This document shows, piece by piece, positions 1-8,800 of a stretch of DNA of 64,000 bases; position 1 is the stretch's first letter, and each line of letters opens with the position of its first letter. This DNA comes from Oxalobacteraceae bacterium (lineage in GTDB: Bacteria; Pseudomonadota; Gammaproteobacteria; Burkholderiales; Burkholderiaceae_D). The stretch lies in the NCBI GenBank assembly GCA_900299005.1, contig OMID01000112.1, positions 1 to 64,000 of the forward strand. Reading direction: 5' to 3'. The notes beneath the pieces were generated by a model that was given only the letters and a program-made list of their open reading frames with translations, was not told the origin of the DNA and did not search any database. A program made the position numbers and the translations under genes.

Positions 1-81
1 ACCCCTATCCATCCGCCACCCCCCCCACTCCACAACCGCACCCACCCCCAGCGAACGAATCTCCTCCCAGAACAGAACTTG

Positions 82-2571
82 ATGGATGTGGACACCGGGA
101 CTGATATCTCCGGGGCGACGCATGACAGCTCACCAGATCTCGCTCTTGGGCGTGGACTCAAGCGCACTCGGCCTGACACCGACGAGGCTGAGGTGCTTGA
201 ACATTCCGAACCCATCTGCAAGCAACGACGTACCGGTTCACCGCAGCCAGAAGCGCCTGTCATCATCTTGTCTGCGGAAGCCCTACTAAACGAGGCGCAG
301 GAAGCCGTTGCTCAGGGCAGGCTCGACAGATTGCAGGCGCTGTTTGCTCAGATAGAAAACAAAGCAGATTTTTTTGAAACCGATGTGTGGAAAGTCGCTG
401 TCGCTCATGGTCATCTGCTTGTGATTGATTGGCTGTTCAAGCAAGCCGACAGACTTCAAATGTACAACCCTGGATACACCCAATTGTGCGAGACAGCTGT
501 CATTGAGGGGCAGATTGGCGTCCTGAAGTGGCTTGCCGAGCAGGGGTGCGATATTCAGCAGGCAGACGGCGCCAACGCTCATCTCCTGATCCGCGCCGCG
601 AAACTCGGCAATCTTGAAGTCGTGAAGTGGCTAGCCGGTCAGGGATGCGATATTCAGCAATTAAGCATTCAAGAAAACAATGTCCTGCATCCCTTGAAGC
701 ACGCGAATATTGAATTCATGAATTGGCTTTACGCGCATCGATACGATCATTATCAGGTAGGCAGCAAAGGCGAACACGCTCTGATCTGCGCCGCAAGTAA
801 CGGTCATCTTGAAGTCGTAAAGTGGCTTGCCGAGCAGGGAGTCAATGTTCAGCAGGCAAACTTTTGTGGCCACAACGCCCTGATCGGTGCCGCAGCTTTC
901 GGTCATCTTGAAGTGGTGAAATGGCTTGCTGGACAGGGAGGCAATCTTCAGCAGGCCACCTTTTGGGGCCACAATGCTCTTATCTGCGCCGCAAGTAACG
1001 GTCATCTTGAAGTGGTGAAATGGCTTGCGGGACTGGGATGCGATGTTCACCTGATAGATGGCTTAGGCACCAATGTCCTGACCTACGCCGCAAGTAACGG
1101 TCATCTTGACCTCGCGAAGTGGCTTGTCGGACAAGGAGGCGATATTAACTGGGCGGACAACCTTGGCCAGAATGCTCTGATGCTCGCCGCAAGAATGGGT
1201 CATCTTGACCTCGCGAAGTGGCTCGCCGGACAAGGAGGCGATGTTAACCGGGTAGACAACATGGGCTGGAATGCCCTGATGTGGGCCGCAGCTTTCGGTA
1301 AATTTGAACTCGTGAAATGGCTTGCAGAAACCGGGGTGAATATCAATCAGGTAAGTCATTCGGGTGCCACGGCTTTATCCGAGTCGATGATGCCTCGTTC
1401 TAGTGACACTGCACGTTATCTGATCCAGCGGGGGGCAAGTCTGACGGCTGGCGATTCTCCTGGTCCGGATGGATATTTATTCAGGGCGCTCGAACTCGAA
1501 GATACAGCGTTAATTAACTTGTTGATTCCCCAGTGTGATGTTTCCAAACGATCCGGCCTTGACGATACTGCGCTGATGATCGCCGCAAGAAATAATTACA
1601 TCGATATCGCTATTCCGCTGATTCAAGCCACCTTGCTACATCCCAATGGAAGAGACTTGCTAAGCGAGGCCAGTGAGAACGCCTATGGACAGTTGTTCGG
1701 AGAATTGCTACGCAATCCTTCCATCATCGACCATGATCCGACGTGCCACAGTACGCTTTCGTCAGAAGGTGAGCTCGTATCCTTTAGCGTCTTGGTTGAG
1801 GATCATGTTTATTCGCAATACGACAAATTACTACAGCTGGAAGACCAGCTCGGTTTTGAACAGTCCATGACCCCCATGCAGATGAAATCTGCCAAGGTGG
1901 GGATCGTGGCAGAGCTAGCTGCGTGGAAGCTGACTTATCCCATTGAGGAAAGCTTCAGGGATGCATCTACTCCTGATTCTTTATTACCGATTCAAAAAAG
2001 GGTGATGAATTTTATCAGCGATGATGTCGAAGTGATTGCCACAGAAGCCCATGCGTGGGAAGAAAATCATCTGGTCCCCGTTATTGAACACCTTTACCCT
2101 ACTTGCCTGAGGTATTCTCTTTCTGCACAGGCTGCTATTGGCATCGTCAACGAGCTGATCAACAAAGGGCTATATCACCCCATTGCCCGGCGAATAGCGG
2201 CTGCCTGGACGAATGCATGGACCACCATGTCCGAAGAAGTCAGACCCCTGCTGCAACCCGTACTCGAAGCCCCACTCAATGAGCGAAATCCTGAAGATCT
2301 TCCCGACCCGGTACCCATCAACGGGGCACTGACAGCGATAGGGCCTGATACGGCAGTGCGCGACATCGATAGCTTTGTCGATAGTTCTGCCGGGGTTAGG
2401 CTTCTTCAGGCGTTCTGCACGGCCTTGAAGAATGAATTTGATTCGGTTGACAGTGGAATCTTGCAAACAAACGATGCGAATTTGAGTCGAAAAACCCAAA
2501 AGCTGTATGCCGATCTGGTCATGCGACAGCTCCATCTGATCGCGCAGTTCTGGAGAACAGCATTATCATGA
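82..2571 (+). CDS. Large ankyrin-repeat protein, possible effector
   Basis: Ankyrin repeats bind other proteins; the partner here is unknown. The 829-residue protein (ATG at 82; a TTG at 79 is also in frame) has a polar N-terminus with two basic clusters, KRTR at residues 27-30 and KQRR at 47-50, which resemble a bipartite nuclear localisation signal. Units of the form GHLEVVKWLA..G run from about residue 110 to 440, followed by weaker repeats to about 530. The last 300 residues are not repetitive and I do not recognise them. There is no signal peptide or membrane segment. The gene has no operon partner, looks less GC-rich than its neighbours, and is followed 22 bp downstream by an inverted-repeat element, which together suggest an accessory gene. 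A host-directed effector is inference; an internal scaffold protein is equally possible. Confidence 0.85.
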   Translation: MDVDTGTDISGATHDSSPDLALGRGLKRTRPDTDEAEVLEHSEPICKQRRTGSPQPEAPVIILSAEALLNEAQEAVAQGRLDRLQALFAQIENKADFFETDVWKVAVAHGHLLVIDWLFKQADRLQMYNPGYTQLCETAVIEGQIGVLKWLAEQGCDIQQADGANAHLLIRAAKLGNLEVVKWLAGQGCDIQQLSIQENNVLHPLKHANIEFMNWLYAHRYDHYQVGSKGEHALICAASNGHLEVVKWLAEQGVNVQQANFCGHNALIGAAAFGHLEVVKWLAGQGGNLQQATFWGHNALICAASNGHLEVVKWLAGLGCDVHLIDGLGTNVLTYAASNGHLDLAKWLVGQGGDINWADNLGQNALMLAARMGHLDLAKWLAGQGGDVNRVDNMGWNALMWAAAFGKFELVKWLAETGVNINQVSHSGATALSESMMPRSSDTARYLIQRGASLTAGDSPGPDGYLFRALELEDTALINLLIPQCDVSKRSGLDDTALMIAARNNYIDIAIPLIQATLLHPNGRDLLSEASENAYGQLFGELLRNPSIIDHDPTCHSTLSSEGELVSFSVLVEDHVYSQYDKLLQLEDQLGFEQSMTPMQMKSAKVGIVAELAAWKLTYPIEESFRDASTPDSLLPIQKRVMNFISDDVEVIATEAHAWEENHLVPVIEHLYPTCLRYSLSAQAAIGIVNELINKGLYHPIARRIAAAWTNAWTTMSEEVRPLLQPVLEAPLNERNPEDLPDPVPINGALTAIGPDTAVRDIDSFVDSSAGVRLLQAFCTALKNEFDSVDSGILQTNDANLSRKTQKLYADLVMRQLHLIAQFWRTALS
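409..1396 (+). repeat. Tandem 99 bp ankyrin-coding repeats
   Basis: Ten consecutive 33-codon units have their GH(L)-type codons at 409, 508, 607, 706, 802, 901, 1000, 1099, 1198 and 1297. The period is exactly 99 bp except for one 96 bp unit. The units from 802 to about 1200 are nearly identical at DNA level, so recent duplication or recombination between units is likely and repeat number may vary between strains. Confidence 0.9.
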
Positions 2572-2592
2572 CGTAGAACTTATTTGCTAAGG

Positions 2593-2704
2593 CCTAGGAA
2601 CCTATCTCGTTGGCATGATAGCAAGGGGACAATGCCGCAGACAGTACCGACGTACGACAGGGTATTGGCAACGCCGCCAGCGACCTAACGCGATAGGTTC
2701 TAGG
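2593..2704. repeat. Inverted-repeat (MITE/REP-like) element, copy 1
   Basis: The element begins CCTAGGAACCTATCTCGTT and ends with a near-perfect inverse, AACGCGATAGGTTCTAGG. The same roughly 105 bp sequence occurs in reverse orientation at 25098-25199 and aligns along its whole length with a few mismatches and small indels. Inside it the motif GACAATGCCGC recurs as GGCAACGCCGC about 37 bp later. It codes for nothing visible and starts 22 bp after the ankyrin gene stop. A non-autonomous transposable element or a REP-like structural repeat both fit. Confidence 0.75.
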
Positions 2705-2809
2705 ACTGCTCTACCAGAGATTACGGATAACTGAATGATCGCTTGCAACTTAAATGCAAGCGACCCACTACATTCGTCATAAAGCCACTGCTTCTGTGGC
2801 CCGCAGTGC

Positions 2810-3031
2810 ATGCAAGACGATTTCATGATGACTGTCAACTGCGATTATCAAGGCAGCATGGCCCTGGTAATTTTCAGCGCCGAACATCACATCAACTCAT
2901 GGCAAGACTACGCCATCGATTGCGTCAGTACACTGGATAGTGTGGCGAAATATCGAAATATCGTTTCGCCGGTAGCGTTTGCCTATTTACTCGTGCAACC
3001 TGTTGAAAAGGTCAAACAGCAGAGGGCCTGA
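2810..3031 (+). CDS. Doubtful small ORF, 73 residues
   Basis: This open frame lies in the roughly 580 bp gap between the ankyrin gene and the ROK kinase. The product would have 73 residues, with an ATG at 2810 and others at 2825 and 2828. I do not recognise it, see no clear ribosome-binding site, and find no signal peptide or motif. It could be a remnant of a larger gene or chance. The rest of the gap holds only the inverted-repeat element and a small hairpin near 3103-3120 ahead of the kinase. Confidence 0.2.
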   Translation: MQDDFMMTVNCDYQGSMALVIFSAEHHINSWQDYAIDCVSTLDSVAKYRNIVSPVAFAYLLVQPVEKVKQQRA

Positions 3032-3152
3032 AAACAAAGTTCTGATTGCTGCTACATTTCACGGACATTTTCCGTAAAATCTGAAACCATTAGCTCGACA
3101 GCGCCCCATTACGTGGGGCCGCTCCGATGACCTGACAACCGCCTTTATCCTC

Positions 3153-4163
3153 ATGCGACCGGACCCAGCGCAAACTTATGCTGCCGCGCTCGACATCGGT
3201 GGTACCAAGATGGCCTTGTGTATCGCCGATGCAAGCGGGCCACTGCTACGCATGACGCAATCAACACTCAGAAGTGGCGCACCAGACACCATTGCACAAC
3301 AGGGATTGCGCCTGATAGAAGCGTGCTGCCGGCAGTTACAGATTGATCCTGCCATGGTGTTGTCCATTGGGGTGAGCAGCTGTGGGCCATTCGAAATACG
3401 CGATGGCGCCATGGGAATTATTCCTCCCAATCTGTGCGGCGGCCTGCCAAACGGCGAGGATCTTCCAAACAGCTGGACTTTCCTTCCGCTGGAATCTGTG
3501 CTGCGCGAGCATTTTTCTCAAGTGCATATTGCCAATGACTGCGTGGCCGCGCTGCAGGGCGAGCGTGCTTTCGGTACAGCGCCCGCCAATTCAATCTATG
3601 TCACCTGGAGTACAGGTATCGGATTTGGTTTGTGCGTCGATGGCCGCATCCTCAGTGGCAAGGCCGGTAATGCAGGACATGCAGGTCATATGCTCTTATC
3701 CGATACATCGGATGCGCTGTGTGGTTGTGGTAATCGCGGTGATCTCGAAGCTATGATTGGCGGGCGTAATTTCGGCAAGTACCTTGGCAAACCATTGATC
3801 GATATTTTTCGCGAAGCGCAGAACGGTGATGTCGCTGCGCAAACAGCCGTGCAAGAAGCAGCGCGCTGGTTTGGCCGCGCATTGTACAACCTGACCGTAA
3901 TTCTCGACACGGAAGCCATCTTTATCGGTGGCAGTGTATGGCGACATCACGAATCGCTGTTGGCGCCGCTGGTGCAGCAAGAAATCGAGGGGAGATTCCC
4001 CGTGCTAACGCGCGGTGTGACGGTGCAAAGTGCGTCCTTGGGCGAACTGGTCACTGACATGGGTGCATTTGCGCTGGCGATTCCGCAGACGTGGATTGTT
4101 CACTGGCGCCACCATCGTCCATGGGAAGCGCTGCCCACCGTTCACCTGAACGACCCGCCCTGA
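3153..4163 (+). CDS. ROK-family sugar kinase (glucokinase/fructokinase-like)
   Basis: ROK kinases phosphorylate hexoses or N-acetyl-hexosamines with ATP in the cytoplasm. In this 336-residue protein the phosphate-binding motif DIGGTK is at 14-19, the catalytic aspartate is probably D129 in the ND pair at 128-129, and the zinc-site region runs from H179 to C190-G-C192. The usual CxCGxxGCxE signature reads CGCGNRGDLE here, so the third cysteine is replaced by Asp197. The C-terminus is about 30 residues longer than in typical ROK kinases and rich in Trp and His. The gene stands alone, with an ABC exporter starting 73 bp downstream. Substrate cannot be told from sequence. No strong Shine-Dalgarno precedes the ATG. 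Confidence 0.8.
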   Translation: MRPDPAQTYAAALDIGGTKMALCIADASGPLLRMTQSTLRSGAPDTIAQQGLRLIEACCRQLQIDPAMVLSIGVSSCGPFEIRDGAMGIIPPNLCGGLPNGEDLPNSWTFLPLESVLREHFSQVHIANDCVAALQGERAFGTAPANSIYVTWSTGIGFGLCVDGRILSGKAGNAGHAGHMLLSDTSDALCGCGNRGDLEAMIGGRNFGKYLGKPLIDIFREAQNGDVAAQTAVQEAARWFGRALYNLTVILDTEAIFIGGSVWRHHESLLAPLVQQEIEGRFPVLTRGVTVQSASLGELVTDMGAFALAIPQTWIVHWRHHRPWEALPTVHLNDPP

Positions 4164-4178
4164 GGGGTCTCCCGACGT

Positions 4179-4207
4179 TCACGACATTCCTGTAAAGCCG
4201 CTACAAT
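4179..4207 (+). promoter_or_regulatory. Possible sigma70 promoter of the ABC exporter pair
   Basis: TTCACG at 4179-4184 and TACAAT at 4202-4207 are 17 bp apart and lie about 30 bp before the GTG start of the ATP-binding subunit. The match is by eye only. Confidence 0.4.
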
Positions 4208-4235
4208 CTTCCGTCACAAAAATCCCGGAGACCGC

Positions 4236-4985
4236 GTGCCCTCTCTTTTCCCCGATCCGCTGATCATCAGCGAGCTACGCAAGTCCTTTGGTGAGCGACG
4301 TGCCGTCGATGGCGTGAGTTTTTCTGTCGGTGCTGGCGAATTCGTTGCGCTACTGGGCCCGAACGGCGCAGGCAAATCCACGCTGTTCCAGATGCTGTCC
4401 GGCTTGTTTGTGCCCGACTCCGGTACTGCCAGCGTGACAGGCTTTGATATCGGGAAGGATCCGATTGCGGCGCTATCCCGGCTGGCCATCGTATTTCAGC
4501 AACCTGCGCTTGATCTGGATCTCACCGTTGAAGCCAACCTGCGCTTTCAGACTGATCTGCATGGCATTGCGCGCAGCGTGGCGAAGCAGCGCATCGCGCA
4601 CTGGCTGCAGCGCTTCGATCTGACAGAGCGCTCCGGGGAGCCTTGCCGTCAGCTCTCGGGCGGCACGCGCAGAAAGGTCGAACTGGCTCGCGCGCTCCTT
4701 TCCGAGCCGCAGCTGCTGCTCATGGATGAAGCCACCGTCGGGATCGATCCGGCATCACGCAATGCGATCCTCAATGACGTCAAATCACTGTGCCGCGAGC
4801 AGGCGATGGGGGTGCTGTGGGCAACGCATCTGGTTGATGAGGCAGAAGCAGCGGATCGCATCATCGTCATGGCAGAAGGCGGCGTGCGCTTTATCGGCAC
4901 GCCGAAAGAACTGGTCAAGCGAGAGGCTCACAAAAACCTCACGGAAGCTTTCCTGCACCTGACTCGCAAGGAGGCACGCCCATGA
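4236..4985 (+). CDS. ABC transporter ATP-binding protein
   Basis: This is the nucleotide-binding subunit of an ABC-2 type exporter, working at the inner membrane with the permease that overlaps it. It has 249 residues with Walker A GPNGAGKST at 41-49, the Q-loop in FQQP near 87-90, the signature LSGGT at 140-144, Walker B LLLMDE at 160-165 and the H-loop histidine H198. The start is GTG at 4236, preceded by a GGAG ribosome-binding site. The closest resemblance I recall is the subfamily linked to PQQ-dependent alcohol dehydrogenase systems, but no PQQ or dehydrogenase gene lies nearby. NodI- or drug-exporter-like roles are alternatives. Confidence 0.88.
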   Translation: MPSLFPDPLIISELRKSFGERRAVDGVSFSVGAGEFVALLGPNGAGKSTLFQMLSGLFVPDSGTASVTGFDIGKDPIAALSRLAIVFQQPALDLDLTVEANLRFQTDLHGIARSVAKQRIAHWLQRFDLTERSGEPCRQLSGGTRRKVELARALLSEPQLLLMDEATVGIDPASRNAILNDVKSLCREQAMGVLWATHLVDEAEAADRIIVMAEGGVRFIGTPKELVKREAHKNLTEAFLHLTRKEARP

Positions 4986-5788
4986 AGCTGATGCATGGCT
5001 GGCTGGCGCTTGAGGCCATTACCGGGCGCGAGATCCACAAGTTTGTCCGTCAACCCGGCCGCCTGGCTTCATCACTTGTGCGACCGCTGCTATGGATGGT
5101 GGTATTCGCTGCCGGCTTTCGGCAAATGCCGGATCTGGGGGAGGTAGTTCCTTTCGATCCTAATCTCGATTACCGCCTCTACATGGTGCCGGGGCTGGCG
5201 CTGATGGTGTGCCTGTTTAACGGCATGCAGTCGTCTCTGGCGATGGTCTACGACCGCGAGATGGGCGTCATGCGGCTGTTGCTGACCGCACCGCTACCCC
5301 GAAATTACCTACTAGCCTGCAAGCTGGCCAGCGGCGCGTTCCTGTCCCTGCTGCAGGCGCTGGCCTACCTGATAATCGTCGTCTTGTGGGGCATCGGGCT
5401 GTCGCCCTCGCAGGTGCTGATGTCGCTACCGGTTCTGCTGCTCGGCGCTCTGATGATTTCGGCCTTCGGACTGGTGCTGTCGGTGTACATCCGGCAGCTG
5501 GAAAATTTCGCAGGCACGATGAATTTCGTGATATTCCCGATGTTTTTCTTGTCCTCTGCCCTGTATCCGATTCAGCGCATGGCTGACGCCGGCGCAGTAT
5601 GGATCTATCGCGTGGCGATGTTCAATCCGTTCACGCATGCAGTCGAAGCGATGCGCCATGCGCTCTATGGAGAACTGGCCGTGCTGTCGCTGGTCGTGGT
5701 GATCTTGTCCACCATCGTGTTCTATCTGATCGCGGCTGCAGGCTACGATCCCCAGCGAGGGCTGGTACGCAATGCGCGCGGCGGCTGA
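4982..5788 (+). CDS. ABC-2 type transporter permease
   Basis: Membrane subunit of the exporter, 268 residues. It starts at an ATG overlapping the stop of the ATPase gene (ATGA), so the two are translationally coupled. It has the ABC-2 topology: about six hydrophobic segments, with the conserved YMVPGLALM region near residue 65, an MGVMRLLLTAPLPR loop that should contact the ATPase, and a short cytoplasmic tail containing YDPQRG. It resembles PedC-like permeases, but I am less sure of the subfamily than of the fold. The gene ends 30 bp from the converging iorAB end. Confidence 0.85.
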   Translation: MKLMHGWLALEAITGREIHKFVRQPGRLASSLVRPLLWMVVFAAGFRQMPDLGEVVPFDPNLDYRLYMVPGLALMVCLFNGMQSSLAMVYDREMGVMRLLLTAPLPRNYLLACKLASGAFLSLLQALAYLIIVVLWGIGLSPSQVLMSLPVLLLGALMISAFGLVLSVYIRQLENFAGTMNFVIFPMFFLSSALYPIQRMADAGAVWIYRVAMFNPFTHAVEAMRHALYGELAVLSLVVVILSTIVFYLIAAAGYDPQRGLVRNARGG

Positions 5789-5818
5789 CGCCGCTCGCCG
5801 GTTTTTGGGACGGGTTGC

Positions 5819-8800
5819 TCAGGCCGCGTGACGGCCTGTGTCACCAGTAGCCTGTATCACTGGGGCCAGCTTGGAGAGCAGCTCTGATTCTTTCTGCTTG
5901 GCGTTGCGGAGGTGCCGCTCCTTCACATGACCGTAACCCCGAATGTCTTCGGGAATGCTGGCCAGCCCCACCGCGATGGACAGATTCTCAGGTGACAGCG
6001 TCGTGAGCAAACCAGTGATCAGCTCCCGGTACTGAGCGATCAATGCGCGCTCGGTTTTGCGTTCTTCCGTGTGCCCAAACGGATCGAGCACGGTGCCGCG
6101 CAAGAAGCGGAATTTTGCCAGCAGCGGGAAAACCCAGCCAACCCAACTGCCAAACTCGCGTTTGATCAGATGACCATTTGCATCTTTCGGTGCGAGCAGT
6201 GGTGGTGCGAGATGGTATTTGATTTTGTAGTCGCCTTCGAACATGGCAGCAAGGCGCTGACGGAAAGCCGGGTCGCTGTGCAGGCGCGCCACTTCGTACT
6301 CATCTTTATACGCCATCAGCTTGAAGTAATACTTCGCGACCGCCTCGGTCAGTTTCAGTGCTCCCTGCCCGATCAGTTTACTCTCTGCCGCACGAACTTG
6401 CTCCACCAGACTTTGGTACTGCTTTGCATAGGCGGCGTTCTGGTAAGCCGTCAGGAAGGTCACACGCTTGCTGATGATTTCGTCCAGTGTGGGCGCACGC
6501 TTGAACTCGATCACTTGTGCGGGCGACGCGGCCTTGATCTCGCTTCGCACCGCCTCACTATCGATAGCCGCCAAGCGACCCCAGGCAAAGGACTGCTGGT
6601 TGAAACTGACTGATACGCCATTGAGTTCGATGGCTTTCATCAGTGCGTCTTCGGATAACGGCACCCAGCCTCGCTGCCAGGCATAACCCAGCATGAACAT
6701 ATTGGTTGCGATCGCATCCCCCATAAGCGCGGTCGCCATCTTGCCAGCGTCGATTGCCGCTACCGCTTCCTCGCCGCACGCCTTGCGTATGGCGTCAGCG
6801 GCGGACGTATCAGGGTATTCCCAGTCAGGATTTCTGACGAAAGCCGCCGTAGGCGCCAGCGTCGCGTTAATCACTGCATGCGTGCGCCCTTGTCCCATTC
6901 GGGCCACGGCATCCTTGCTCGCGGCAACGATCACGTCACAACCGATCACCAGATCAGCGCCCCCCGTGCCAACGCGGGTGGAATGGATCTGATCATCGCG
7001 CGCTGCAAGTCGCACATGAGACATGACCGGCCCGCCTTTTTGTGCGAGGCCACTCATGTCGAGCACGCTGCAGGATTTGCCTTCCACATGCGCGGCCATC
7101 GCGAGGATCTGCCCGACGGTGATTACACCGGTGCCGCCGATGCCCGTCACCAGCACGCCGAAGGGCTGATCCATCGATGGCATCGCGGGCTTGGGGAGTG
7201 CTGCGGCGCGCTCCATTACCGATGCACCAGTGTTGCCCTGTGTGGAAGCTTTCTTGGGTTTCTTGAGCTGTCCGCCTTCGACTGTGACGAAGCTGGGGCA
7301 AAAGCCATTCACACACGAGAAATCCTTGTTGCAACTGGATTGATTAATCTGTCGCTTGCGACCGAAATCGGTTTCTAACGGTTCCACTGACAGGCAGTTG
7401 GATTTGACGCTGCAATCGCCGCAACCTTCGCATACGGCATCATTAATAACCGCCCGTTTGGCGGGATCCGGATATTCATTACGCTTGCGACGGCGGCGCT
7501 TTTCAGAGGCGCAGGTCTGGTCATAAATGATCGCCGAGACACCTTTTACCTCGCGTAACTCACGTTGAACCGCATCGAGTTCGCTACGATGACGAATGGT
7601 GGTGCCAGGCGCCCAGTCGGTATTCGATGGATATTTGTCCGGCTCGTCGGTGACGACCACAATAGGCCGCACACCTTCTGCAGCAATCTGGCGCGAGATA
7701 GCTGCTGGATCGATCGGACCGTCATGTGCCTGTCCGCCGGTCATGGCGACCGCATCGTTGTACAGAATCTTGAAGGTCATGCTGATCTTCGAGGCTGCAG
7801 CGGCAGCCGCTCGTATCGCCAGCAAACCCGAGTGGTAATAAGTGCCATCGCCGATGTTCGCAAAAATATGTTGTTCGTTCGTGAACATCGCATGGCCGAT
7901 CCAGTTGGTGCCTTCGGCGCCCATGTGCGTGAACGTCGCCGTGGACCGATCCATCCACAAGGCCATGTAGCTGCAGCCGATCCCCGCCGTCGCACGGCTT
8001 CCCTCCGGGACGCGGGTCGAGGTGTTGTGTGGACAGCCAGAGCAGAAATACGGGGTGCGATCTGTTTGTGGATTCGATGCCGCGCTGACCTTGAGCACCG
8101 CTTCACGCGATTCAAGATAGGCGATACGCTCGCGCACACGCTGTTCTACCGGGTGGCCGGCAAAGTAGGTGGAAATGCGTGACGCAATCGCACGCGCAAT
8201 CAGCGTAGGATTGAGCTCATAGGTGGCGGGCAGCAGCCAATCACCGTGACCGCTCTTGCGCTTATTGCTCCATTCACCCGTATCGTCAAACTTGCCAACG
8301 ACGCGGGGACGAACGTCATCGCGCCAGTTGTATAGCTCTTCCTTGAGCTGATATTCCAGCAGCTGGCGCTTTTCTTCGACGACCAGAATCTCCTCCAGAC
8401 CGGTGGCAAACTTGCGCGTGCCTTCTGCCTCGAGCGGCCAGCTCATGCCGACCTTGTGCAAACGAATGCCAATCTCCCGCGCCACCTGTTCATCAATGCC
8501 CAAGTCGTGCAAGGCCTGTCGGGTGTCAAGATAGGATTTTCCGGTGGTGAAGATGCCAAAGCGGGCATTCGGGCTGTCCCAGATGGTGCGATTCAGATTG
8601 TTCGCGCGAGCATAGGCAAGCGCTGCGTACCATTTGTAATTGACCAGCCGCTCTTCCTGCTCAAGAATGCCGTCGGGCCAGCGAATGTTCAGGCCGCCGG
8701 GAGGCATCTCGACATCGTCGGGCAGAATGATCTTCACACGCTCCGGATCGATATCGACCGTCATGCCGGATTCGACGATATCAGTTACGCATTTCATCGC

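Noticed and set aside
661-1359. Long open frames on the minus strand inside the ankyrin gene
   Set aside because: They repeat with the same 99 bp period and are the antisense image of the ankyrin repeats.
6071-8182. Several open frames on the plus strand across iorAB, up to 205 codons
   Set aside because: They have no recognised motif or ribosome-binding site and lie fully opposite a well-conserved enzyme.
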